A stretch of 64,000 bases of DNA from Candidatus Pelagisphaera phototrophica (GTDB lineage: Bacteria; Verrucomicrobiota; Verrucomicrobiia; Opitutales; Opitutaceae), in the NCBI RefSeq assembly GCF_014529625.1, contig NZ_CP076039.1, positions 3,038,001 to 3,102,000 of the forward strand, written 5' to 3'. Position 1 is the stretch's first letter. Each line of letters starts with the position of its first letter. The notes under the pieces are model-generated. The model was not told the DNA's origin. It saw only the letters and a program-made list of their open reading frames with translations, and did not search any database. This document shows, in pieces, positions 44,570 to 52,910 of the stretch. Made by a program: the position numbers and the translations under genes.

Positions 44570-46051
44570 CTAGCCAACCGCAATCTGCTTCATCGCTGTC
44601 ATGTAGCCGCGCAAGGTGGCTCCAACTTTTTCGACGGGATGACTTCGGACTACCGTATTCACTTCTATGAGGCGCTGGTTGTCTACTTGATTGTCTAAAA
44701 CGTCGAGTCCCTTTCCAATCACGTCAACATTAACCCCTTTCATGAAATCGCCCAGTAAAGGAACCGTGACATTCGAAAACAGGTAACAGCCGTACTCAGC
44801 CGTATCCGAAATTACCTTATTCATCTCGTAAAGCTTTTTCCGACCAATCAAGTTGGCGATTAGTGGGGTTTCGTGAAGTGACTCGTAATAGGCCGATTCC
44901 GCTTTGATTCCCGCGTTCGTCATCGACTCGAAGGCCAATTCAACCCCCGCCCGAATCATCGCGACCATGAGGATACCTTTGTCGTAGTAATCCTGTTCTG
45001 ATATATCAACATCAGTTGGATTCGACTTTTCGAACGCCGTCTCATTCGTAGCCTCCCGCCATGCGAGCAAGTCCTTGTCGTCGTTGTCCCAATCCGCCAT
45101 CATACCTGACGAAAACGCGCCGGACATGATGTCCTCTTGGTGCTTGTCGAAAAGATCGCGCATAATGCCTTTCATTTGCTCAGACAATTCGAACGCTTTG
45201 ATTTTCGCCGGATTGCTGAGACGGTCCATCATATTCGTGATGCCGCCATGCTTGAGCGATTCGCAAATGGTATCGAAGGCGTGCTGAACAAACTTGCTGG
45301 CCCAACCTTCGTCCATTCCTTGCTCGACCATTTTATCGAAGCAAAGAAGCGATCCCGCCTGGAGCAGACCACACAGGATCGTTTGCTCCCCCATCAGGTC
45401 GGACTTCACTTCTGCAATGAAACTGGATTCGAGACAGCCGGCACGATCTCCACCCGTTCCAGCGGCATACGCTTTCGCAATGTCCCAGCCCTCGCCATTG
45501 GGATCGTTCTCGGTGTGAACCGCCAAAAGAGTTGGGACTCCAAAACCGCGCTTATACTCCTCACGGACCTCAGTGCCTGGGCTTTTCGGAGCGACCATAA
45601 CAACCGTCAGATCTTCACGAATTTCCGCACCCTCTTCTACGATGTTGAAACCATGACTGTATGATAAACATGCCCCCTGTTTCATGTGAGGCTGAACCGA
45701 TGCTACTACTGCGGCGTGCTGCTTGTCAGGAGTCAGATTCAGGACCAAATCGGCTGTCGGAAGCAGCTCCTCGTAAGCGCCTGCCACAAATCCGTTTTCA
45801 GTCGCGTTCTTCCACGACTGGCGCTGCTGGGAAATCGCTTCGTCTCGCAGAGCATAGCTGACATCCAACCCAGAGTCCCGCAGGTTAAGGCCTTGGTTCA
45901 GACCCTGGGCGCCACAGCCCACAATCACGATCTTCTTCCCCTTCAACGCTTCCACGCCGTCGAACTCAGAGCGATCCATAAATCGGCACCGTCCGAGTTG
46001 TTCCAGTTTCTGAGCTAAAGTCAGAGTATTGAAATAGTTTTTTCTGCTCAT
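44570..46051 (-). CDS. ilvC: Ketol-acid reductoisomerase, class II
   Basis: IlvC performs the isomerisation and NADPH-dependent reduction of acetolactate or acetohydroxybutyrate in valine, isoleucine and leucine synthesis. The 493-residue protein has the nucleotide motif [15 protein letters not shown] near residue 42, [19 protein letters not shown], and two copies of the alpha-helical knotted domain, with metal ligands in [16 protein letters not shown]. The doubled C-terminal domain and length match the long class II form of E. coli and plants, not the roughly 330-residue class I form of most bacteria. It is a single gene with its own terminator; no ilvB or ilvN is adjacent. Confidence 0.95.
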   Translation of the reverse strand: MSRKNYFNTLTLAQKLEQLGRCRFMDRSEFDGVEALKGKKIVIVGCGAQGLNQGLNLRDSGLDVSYALRDEAISQQRQSWKNATENGFVAGAYEELLPTADLVLNLTPDKQHAAVVASVQPHMKQGACLSYSHGFNIVEEGAEIREDLTVVMVAPKSPGTEVREEYKRGFGVPTLLAVHTENDPNGEGWDIAKAYAAGTGGDRAGCLESSFIAEVKSDLMGEQTILCGLLQAGSLLCFDKMVEQGMDEGWASKFVQHAFDTICESLKHGGITNMMDRLSNPAKIKAFELSEQMKGIMRDLFDKHQEDIMSGAFSSGMMADWDNDDKDLLAWREATNETAFEKSNPTDVDISEQDYYDKGILMVAMIRAGVELAFESMTNAGIKAESAYYESLHETPLIANLIGRKKLYEMNKVISDTAEYGCYLFSNVTVPLLGDFMKGVNVDVIGKGLDVLDNQVDNQRLIEVNTVVRSHPVEKVGATLRGYMTAMKQIAVG

Positions 46052-46161
46052 CGCGAGGTCGTCTAAAAATTGAAAACGGGAACCCTATGCAGGTCGCGCG
46101 ACACGCGTAAAGCGAATAAAAGCTTTCCTGAGAGCTCTTTTTAGCAATCACTTAATCGCGC

Positions 46162-47610
46162 ATGATCCTGAAGATTCTTCACTACCGGACCCTCCAAATC
46201 GATCATTGGGAAATTCACTCTGGTGAAACTTGGTGCTTGCTTGGCGGAAACGCATCCGGAAAGGGCCTCCTCGCCACACTTCTCACAGGAAAAGAGAAAC
46301 CGGAAAAGGGCGAAATCATCGACCTCCCTGCCCCAACTATATGGGCTTCGTTCGAACGTCAGCAGGAGATTTACGAACGGGAGCTTAAGAATGATGAAAC
46401 CGACTATCTAGACCGGTTCGACCCCGGAACAACCAGTCTCGAGATGCTCCTGCAGTCGGGATGCTCTAATTCAGAGGCCCTCGAACTCTCGCACGAGATG
46501 CACATCGAAGAGATCTTGGAACGCGGTTACAAGCTTCTCTCTAGCGGAGAGGCTCGCAAGGTCCTCCTCCTAAAAGAGATCCTTTCCAGGCCAGAACTCC
46601 TAATCCTAGACGAGCCTTTCGAAGGCCTCGACGTTCAATCTCGCAGAGAGCTTATTGAGCTGACTCAAAAGCTCGTTGATTCGGGCCAGAAGCTGTTGTT
46701 TCTCGTCAACCGCATCGACGATATTCCAGTTTTCGCCACCCATCTCGGACTAATCCAAAGGGGTCAGCTTGTTGAATACGGGCCTAAAGAAAATGTCATC
46801 CAAAAGCCGGAATTCAAACAAATCGTTGAACTGGACCAATCATCCGTTCCCGAACTGCCACCCCCTCCGGTTGAGACTTCAAAATCATTTGATACTATAG
46901 TCCGCCTTCGTAATTGCTCGGTTAAGTACGAAAAAACGATTCAGTTCGACGGCTTCGACTGGGAATTGAAATCTGGAGAACACACTCTAATCACGGGACC
47001 AAACGGCGCGGGAAAATCCACCCTGCTCCAGCTCCTTTCGGGAGACCACCCTCAATGCTACCAGAACGATATCAATATTTTCGGCTATCAACGCGGTACT
47101 GGAGAGAGCATCTGGGACATCAAAAAGCACATCGGTATCGTATCGGCATCTCTCCATCGCGACTATCGTGCTCCAGGAAACACTCTTACCACGGTTGTAT
47201 CCGGATTTTATGACAGTATCGGGCTGTATCAGCAAGCGACACCCACTGAAAGGCAGTTAGCCCTGAAATGGCTCGAAATCATGGGACTTAGCGATCAGGC
47301 AAACGTTTTCTTCCGACAACTTTCATGGGGCCAGCAGCGACTCGCCCTAATCGCCCGCGGACTGATAAAGCAGCCACCTTTGCTCATCCTGGATGAACCG
47401 ACCCAAGGTCTAGACGATCTCAATCGGCACTTGGTACTCGCTTTTATAGAAAAGCTGGCCGGTTTGAAGAATACGACTCTTCTCTTCGTCAGCCATCGAC
47501 AGGACGAACATCTGAGTCTTTTCAAGCAGCGGGTCGAGTTTTCGCCTTCAAACCGGGACGGAGTACAATTCGAGCTTGGTCTTATCCAAGACCGTAATAC
47601 GTCGAACTAG
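46162..47610 (+). CDS. Double ABC ATPase, ModF-like
   Basis: A 482-residue soluble protein with two ABC ATPase domains and no membrane spans, resembling ModF (PhrA). Domain one (about 1-220) has CLLGGNASGKGLLATLL as Walker A, LSSGEARKVLLLKEIL as signature and LLILDEPFEGLD as Walker B. Domain two (about 245-480) has ITGPNGAGKSTLLQLL, LSWGQQRLALIARGL and LLILDEPTQGLD. The first Walker A has Gly where Ser/Thr normally follows the Lys, which should weaken Mg-ATP binding there. ModF-like proteins are linked with molybdate genes in some bacteria, but no mod genes lie nearby, so the role is unknown. It is divergent from ilvC. Confidence 0.82.
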   Translation: MILKILHYRTLQIDHWEIHSGETWCLLGGNASGKGLLATLLTGKEKPEKGEIIDLPAPTIWASFERQQEIYERELKNDETDYLDRFDPGTTSLEMLLQSGCSNSEALELSHEMHIEEILERGYKLLSSGEARKVLLLKEILSRPELLILDEPFEGLDVQSRRELIELTQKLVDSGQKLLFLVNRIDDIPVFATHLGLIQRGQLVEYGPKENVIQKPEFKQIVELDQSSVPELPPPPVETSKSFDTIVRLRNCSVKYEKTIQFDGFDWELKSGEHTLITGPNGAGKSTLLQLLSGDHPQCYQNDINIFGYQRGTGESIWDIKKHIGIVSASLHRDYRAPGNTLTTVVSGFYDSIGLYQQATPTERQLALKWLEIMGLSDQANVFFRQLSWGQQRLALIARGLIKQPPLLILDEPTQGLDDLNRHLVLAFIEKLAGLKNTTLLFVSHRQDEHLSLFKQRVEFSPSNRDGVQFELGLIQDRNTSN

Positions 47611-47721
47611 TGCTCAAGCTGCGCCGAATTCGTAGAGATGGCCCGCTACCTTGAATTGCTATGACAGGGTGCACAGCATGGTGCAAGTCCCTCACATTTT
47701 TCCCCCTGCTCACCGAAACGT

Positions 47722-48114
47722 TCAGCAATCCTCGCAAGGCTTCGACCATTTCCAATTTAGGAAATGGCCCAATACAAAAGCAGTTCCTCCAAGCAGCGTC
47801 GCATAGGGCTCCAGAGAATGGTCAACAAATGGCCGGACCAGCAGAAAAATCGCTAATCCGATTACGCCCAGAAGAAAATGGCCTTTTTTCCCGTGCATCC
47901 GGAAGCCGTTTATGAACGTGAAACCCGCTAGAAGTGCGATCGCCGCAATCATTCCTGATTCGAACCCTTCGTGCCCTAAAAACTCGAAACCTAAAACGGA
48001 CAAGGTACTCAAGAGTACCGGGGTCGCCAAGCAATGAATGGCGCAGGCCACTGACAAGCCCATGCCTGCCAGATCCAATTTCGCTACGTAACTCGCGGGA
48101 ACAATCGTTTTCAT
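47722..48114 (-). CDS. MerC-domain membrane protein
   Basis: A 130-residue protein with four predicted membrane spans, similar to the MerC family of metal transport proteins. The first span contains SVACAIHCLATPVLL, with Cys and His residues at the place of the mercury-binding pair of MerC. The C-terminus ends WSKPCEDC, another potential metal site. Chromosomal MerC-domain proteins without a mer operon are common in Bacteroidetes and Verrucomicrobia, and their substrate is not settled. No merR, merA or merP is nearby, so mercury resistance should not be assumed. Confidence 0.75.
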   Translation of the reverse strand: MKTIVPASYVAKLDLAGMGLSVACAIHCLATPVLLSTLSVLGFEFLGHEGFESGMIAAIALLAGFTFINGFRMHGKKGHFLLGVIGLAIFLLVRPFVDHSLEPYATLLGGTAFVLGHFLNWKWSKPCEDC

Positions 48115-48336
48115 ACTTACTAAATATCTCTATAAAACCTGCCTTGATGCAAGTAGCTCGCGAAACTATGGCAAGTTATTTGCGATTAATTAATAGAATC
48201 TGCAAAAAGGGACGGTACCCAAGAGCAGTTTCGGAGGCATTCGTTGGGCAACCGGTTCCTTCTGGGCATCCTCGCTTTCCCTGTACCTCCTGCCCGACCT
48301 TGCAACAGATCACCGGAACCGTACGTTGTTTCGTCT

Positions 48337-48942
48337 ATGAGATTCGCCTTTACCAAATTTACTGTCGCACTCACCGTTTTGAATATTCTTCCTATGACCT
48401 CACACCTAGCCGCTGACGATATTGCCGGAACCGATAAGATAACCCTAGGAGCGGGCTGCTTCTGGTGCACCGAAGCGGTCATGGAGCGCGTCGAGGGCGT
48501 CAAAAGCGCCGTTTCAGGCTACATGGGAGGGCACGTCGAGAACCCCACTTATCGACAGGTCGTTACGGGTGAAACCGGCCACGCCGAGGTTGCCCAGATC
48601 CATTTTGACCCAAAAGTGATTTCACTCGAAGAAGTCCTCGATATCTTCTGGCTCATGCACGACCCGACGACTCTTAACCGACAAGGAGCAGATGCGGGAA
48701 CGCAGTACCGCTCAGCGATCTACTACCACAGCAACGAGCAGAAAAAAGTAGCTGAAAAGTCGATTGCCAAGCTCACCGAATCAGGAAAATTTGCCGACCC
48801 AATCGTCACCGAAGTCACCCAGGCAAGCATCTTTTATACGGCCGAAGATTATCATCAGGAGTACTACGAGCTCAATAAAAACGCGGGCTACTGCCGTTAT
48901 GTCATCCATCCCAAGCTTAAAAAGCTAGGATTTGAGGACTAG
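48337..48942 (+). CDS. msrA: Exported peptide-methionine (S)-S-oxide reductase
   Basis: MsrA repairs oxidised methionine in proteins. The catalytic motif GAGCFWCTEAVMERV is near residue 42, followed by VSGYMGGHVENPTYRQV, GETGHAEVAQIHFDP, DPTTLNRQGADAGTQYRSAI and a C-terminal YCRYVIHPKL. The ATG at 48337 gives a signal peptide (FAFTKFTVALTVLNILPMTS, cleaved near HLAADD), so this copy should act in the periplasm on envelope proteins; most MsrA are cytoplasmic. A resolving cysteine is likely CRYV near the end. It is convergent with the sulfatase gene. Confidence 0.93.
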   Translation: MRFAFTKFTVALTVLNILPMTSHLAADDIAGTDKITLGAGCFWCTEAVMERVEGVKSAVSGYMGGHVENPTYRQVVTGETGHAEVAQIHFDPKVISLEEVLDIFWLMHDPTTLNRQGADAGTQYRSAIYYHSNEQKKVAEKSIAKLTESGKFADPIVTEVTQASIFYTAEDYHQEYYELNKNAGYCRYVIHPKLKKLGFED

Positions 48943-48948
48943 ATTGTC

Positions 48949-50787
48949 TTATTCGCCCGTAAAATAGGCCAGTCGGCGACTTACATTACCTCGCACGTTA
49001 GAGCGCCATTCCTTCGGAAAAATGCCTGGATTGATATTAAATTCGTATCCGGGCTGGCCATCTTGAAGCAAGGTCACCGTATTTAGAATGAGGTTCGCCT
49101 CCACTTCCGATTCCGCATTTTTCAACGACAAGTAAATTGCCTTTTGGGGTTTTACGGCACCGATCAAAGCGAGGAACTCAGCCGCTCTGACTCTAACCAG
49201 ATTATCACCGTCATTCTTAACGAGATTTTTTGCGGTTTCGGAAAAGCTCGACGCTTCCTTGCCAAAAGAGCTGCAAACAATCGCTCCCCAGTACCGTACC
49301 CAAGGGTCATTCGATTTGAACGCTTTTGCGATCCCGCTTTTCGCTTTGGCAAAGGGAAGTAGACTCAAATTAGCCGTATCAACGAGCTTGCCGATCCGAT
49401 CTTGATTTTCTCGCCCAAACTGGACTGGGTTCGACAAGGCCTCTGAAAGCATGGCGGGTTCCGGTAAAAAGCTGAGATCCGAGATTTCCTTGACCTGATT
49501 TGTTAGGCGCTGTCTCAAATCCCTCAATACGCTCGCAGATTTAGGATCGTCGGCCAGATTATTGGTCTCGTGCGGATCCTTTTCAATATCGTATAGAGCC
49601 TCTGCCTCACGTGGCTCAAAAAACTGACTTTGCACTGCGTTTAGTTCGCCCGCTTGGTACATCGCGTACCACTCTCTGTAGGCCAGCATCTTGTATCGGT
49701 AGTCGTTGAACAAGCCATCGAAATTGAAGGGCTGGTAATTGCGAATGTACTTGTATTTTCCTTTTCGAAAGGTCCTGACCAAATCGTACTTTTCATCGAA
49801 ACGGTCCGCGTAGCCAAAGGCCTCGTCTCGGCGAATGAGGTCCCGAGCCGTAACCCCTTCTCCCAAAAAAGGCATCCCATCCATCGTCTCTGGCACATCC
49901 ACACCTGCCAGATTCAGCACGGTCGGCCCAAAATCGATAAAGCTCACAAACCCGTCCACGCTTCTCCCTGCATTCACTGGCAGCAAGTGTCTCCATTTTT
50001 CGGGGGCATGGACAACAAGTGGCACGTTCAGGCCACTTTCGTAAGCGTAGCCCTTTCCACGCGGCAGCACCCCTCCATGGTCCCCATAATAGAAAACGAT
50101 CGTATCATCGGCAACGCCGTCGTCCTTTAACCGAGCCAGGAATTCCCCCATTTGGGCATCCGTCTCGATGTGATGATCCTGAAATTTGGCGTAAGTGTAG
50201 CGGAAGACTGGCGTGTCCGGATGGTAAGGAAAAACTTTGATGCCGTGCGGATCGGTTTCGGTCGCGTTCTCCTCCATGAATTCTTCGGTGAAATGCAACT
50301 GCCCTTCATGCGTTCTCCCAAAGTTCTGCACATGAAAAAAAGGCTGCTCGGAATCCCGGTTTCGGTAGGTCGCTTTGTTGGACGACTCATCCCACATTCC
50401 TTTGTCGCTCAAATTGTAGTCTGTCTTACTGTTGTTAGTCGTGTAGTAGCCCGCTTCGCGCAGATAATGAGGAAACATCCGCAGACCTTCGGGCATCGGA
50501 GCCATGGCAGCTCGCCGGTGGTACTGAGCGGCGATTCGCGGCGCATAAGATCCCGTAATGAGCGTGCTCCGGGCAACTGAGCAAACCGGAGCATTTGAGA
50601 AGGCGTTCTGAAAAACGAGCCCGTTCTCCGCCAGCTTTTCAATGTTTGGCATCGCCGCCCCTCCCTCTTCGTAGAGGCGAAGCCAGTGCTTGGAGTTGTC
50701 CTCGGAAACCATCCAGACGATGTTGGGCCGGTCTGCCGCTATGGCAGCGGCGCCGACTAGAGAAATGATGCAAAGCGCTAGTCTCAT
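48949..50787 (-). CDS. Exported sulfatase, family S1
   Basis: A 612-residue hydrolase of sulfate esters with a signal peptide (MRLALCIISLVGAAAIAA). The N-terminal block DRPNIVWMVSEDNSKHWLRL holds metal-binding acid residues. The formylglycine motif is in NAPVCSVARSTLITG: a Cys and the conserved Arg four residues later, but Val stands at +2 where C-x-P/A-x-R has Pro or Ala. The rest (FYYGDHGGVLPRGKGYAYES, GFVSFIDFGPTVLNLAGVDV) is normal, and HEAT-like repeats may occupy the C-terminal 150 residues. The substrate is probably a sulfated algal polysaccharide, by analogy with marine Verrucomicrobia. It sits near a second sulfatase and a cupin gene. Confidence 0.9.
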   Translation of the reverse strand: MRLALCIISLVGAAAIAADRPNIVWMVSEDNSKHWLRLYEEGGAAMPNIEKLAENGLVFQNAFSNAPVCSVARSTLITGSYAPRIAAQYHRRAAMAPMPEGLRMFPHYLREAGYYTTNNSKTDYNLSDKGMWDESSNKATYRNRDSEQPFFHVQNFGRTHEGQLHFTEEFMEENATETDPHGIKVFPYHPDTPVFRYTYAKFQDHHIETDAQMGEFLARLKDDGVADDTIVFYYGDHGGVLPRGKGYAYESGLNVPLVVHAPEKWRHLLPVNAGRSVDGFVSFIDFGPTVLNLAGVDVPETMDGMPFLGEGVTARDLIRRDEAFGYADRFDEKYDLVRTFRKGKYKYIRNYQPFNFDGLFNDYRYKMLAYREWYAMYQAGELNAVQSQFFEPREAEALYDIEKDPHETNNLADDPKSASVLRDLRQRLTNQVKEISDLSFLPEPAMLSEALSNPVQFGRENQDRIGKLVDTANLSLLPFAKAKSGIAKAFKSNDPWVRYWGAIVCSSFGKEASSFSETAKNLVKNDGDNLVRVRAAEFLALIGAVKPQKAIYLSLKNAESEVEANLILNTVTLLQDGQPGYEFNINPGIFPKEWRSNVRGNVSRRLAYFTGE

Positions 50788-50979
50788 AAGTTGTTTAAAA
50801 GTGGATTAATCGTGCAGGAACCAGTACGAATCCCGTGAAAGGGTTAAGACAGATATTGACCCTTCCAATTCGGCTTATCGCAAGACAAAAGTAATTGTCT
50901 TCAAGGAGGCTAAGGAGGCCGCCCAGATAAATGGGATTGCGATCCTTGCTCATCTCACGAGATATTCCCTCAACCAATC

Positions 50980-51324
50980 ATGAGCAAACGATACAAGATC
51001 TCCCACCTCGCCGACATTGAAGCCGCTCCCTGTCCCTGCGGATTTTCCCGCCGTGCGTTCATGGACGATGACAACGAAATCGCATCCATCCACCTCGTTG
51101 ACATTAAGAAGGATTCACAAACGCATTACCACAAGAAGCTAACCGAGATCTATCTGGTCCTCGAGGGCGAAGGCCAGATCGAGCTCGACGGGGAGCTGTT
51201 TCCCCTCAAGCCCATGACCGCCGTCCTCATCCGCCCCGGATGTAAACACCGTGCCGTAGGTGAAATGAAAATCGTCAACATCCCCATCCCCAAATTCGAC
51301 CCCGAAGACGAGTGGTTCGACTGA
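50980..51324 (+). CDS. Cupin-domain protein
   Basis: A 114-residue single-domain cupin. The first motif THYHKKLTEIYLVLEGEGQI has the HxH...E metal ligands, and the second, IRPGCKHRAVGEMKIVNIPI, supplies a further His. Small cupins of this type are sugar isomerases, dioxygenases or sensors; none can be chosen here. It lies divergently between two sulfatase genes, which makes a role in handling a released sugar possible. That link is positional only. The N-terminus CPCGFSRRAF has two cysteines. Confidence 0.85.
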   Translation: MSKRYKISHLADIEAAPCPCGFSRRAFMDDDNEIASIHLVDIKKDSQTHYHKKLTEIYLVLEGEGQIELDGELFPLKPMTAVLIRPGCKHRAVGEMKIVNIPIPKFDPEDEWFD

Positions 51325-51414
51325 TTAAAGTTGTCAGTGCGATTGCTCTCCATGGGCCGCTCGCGCTCCACACACACCTAGTGCATCCACGCAAACTTGT
51401 ACGATTCCGGCTTA

Positions 51415-52830
51415 CTATCTCTCGCGAAACTCCCTGCGCTCGGCTTCCGGATTGTTGAGGTTTCCTCTCGTTTTCCATTCCGAAGGGGTATGCGCTTCAG
51501 CGAACAGCTTTTCGAAGGTAGAAACCAATTCAGGATTGCTCTTGGCGAGGTCATTCTCTTCCGCGATGTCGTTTGAAAGATCGTATACTTCAATCGGACC
51601 GGTCAACATGGGCCTTCTAACCGCTTTCCACTTATCCCTTCTTATGGCCTGTTTCGATCCTTGTTCATAGAATTCCCAATACAGGTACTCGTGACGTTTT
51701 TGCTGCCTAATCTTACCCAAAAGCGTGGGTAAGAAACTGATACCGTTCGTCGGAACTTCCAATGAATCCCCTGCGATATCTACAGCGGTCGCCATGAAGT
51801 CGACCGCTCCAGAAATAAGAGAAGTAGTGGATCCAGATTTAATTTTTCCGGGCCATTGCACGATCATCGGTACCCGTATTCCCCCGTCGTACAAGACTCG
51901 CTTAATCCCCGTCACGGGGCCATTCGCATCAAAAAACCTTGGATCATTTCCAGCTTCGCTGTGGGGACCGTTATCTGAGGTAAAGAAGATCACCGTATCT
52001 TCTATCAATCCATGTTTCTCAAGTCGCTCCACAACTTGGCCCACCATATAGTCTAAATAGGTAACCATGGCGGCCTGACCTTTGTTCTGCTTAGTCCAAT
52101 CTTTGTCCTCGTAGATTCCATTGTCAGGTACTGAAGTCCCGTTTCCCGTTTCATTCCACGCCTCATTATTGGCATGCGGGAGCGTATAGGAAAGATAGAG
52201 GAAGAAGGGCTCATCTTTCTTTCGATCGATAAAACTAAGCGTCTCATCGACCATCAAAGCTGGGGTATAATCGATTTTTAAACTGGCTATTCCCTGACCC
52301 CATTCTCCCTCGTTCGGGACTTCGTTCCGCAAGGGTACACGATCCTCATTGCGAATGACAAAGGTCGGATAAAACAAGTGGGCGTGATGCTGATCCAGGT
52401 ATCCATAAAAATAGTCGAAGCCCTGATTGGTAGGCATTCCCGACGTCCCTTCGTGGCCCAATCCCCACTTTCCGACCTGTCCGGTCGCATATCCTTCCGC
52501 TTTCAAAAGTTCTGCCACTGTGACATCCTCGGGACGCAAATTGTTCTTACCGTTCCCGCGAAGATAGCAATGGCCTGTATCGAGACCAGTCATCAGAACA
52601 CAGCGAGAAGGAGCGCATACAGTCGAGCCGGCATAGAAATCAGTAAACCGCATCCCGTTCTCAGCGAGTCGATTAATATGTGGGGTCTGGATGAGCTTCT
52701 GACCATAGCAGCCCAAGTCACCATAGCCAAGGTCATCTGCCATGATGTAGATGATATTCGGTTTGTCCCGAGCCAGCAGCGGAACACAGAAAACTAACAA
52801 TGCGGTGACAAATATAAGGCGATTTCCCAT
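51415..52830 (-). CDS. Exported arylsulfatase, family S1
   Basis: A 471-residue sulfatase with a signal peptide (MGNRLIFVTALLVFCVPLLA). The metal site begins with NIIYIMADDLGYGDLGCYG, and the canonical formylglycine motif is STVCAPSRCVLMTG (C-x-P-x-R), so it needs maturation by a formylglycine-generating enzyme or anaerobic AtsB-type enzyme not encoded here. GKWGLGHEGTSGMPTNQGFD and IFFTSDNGPHSEAGNDPRFF are further conserved blocks. Such enzymes desulfate carrageenan, fucoidan, ulvan or similar glycans. The ATG at 52830 places the signal peptide at the N-terminus; an upstream start would add 17 residues. Confidence 0.92.
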   Translation of the reverse strand: MGNRLIFVTALLVFCVPLLARDKPNIIYIMADDLGYGDLGCYGQKLIQTPHINRLAENGMRFTDFYAGSTVCAPSRCVLMTGLDTGHCYLRGNGKNNLRPEDVTVAELLKAEGYATGQVGKWGLGHEGTSGMPTNQGFDYFYGYLDQHHAHLFYPTFVIRNEDRVPLRNEVPNEGEWGQGIASLKIDYTPALMVDETLSFIDRKKDEPFFLYLSYTLPHANNEAWNETGNGTSVPDNGIYEDKDWTKQNKGQAAMVTYLDYMVGQVVERLEKHGLIEDTVIFFTSDNGPHSEAGNDPRFFDANGPVTGIKRVLYDGGIRVPMIVQWPGKIKSGSTTSLISGAVDFMATAVDIAGDSLEVPTNGISFLPTLLGKIRQQKRHEYLYWEFYEQGSKQAIRRDKWKAVRRPMLTGPIEVYDLSNDIAEENDLAKSNPELVSTFEKLFAEAHTPSEWKTRGNLNNPEAERREFRER

Positions 52831-52910
52831 GGGTTTCAAAAAACCCGATCTCGGACAGAATGGAAAGATTGAATCGAACAAACTTCCCTAAAGCCGTTAC
52901 CGTCCTCGCC

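Noticed and set aside
47722-48114. A mercury resistance locus
   Set aside because: Only a MerC-type protein is present; merR, merA, merT and merP are absent.
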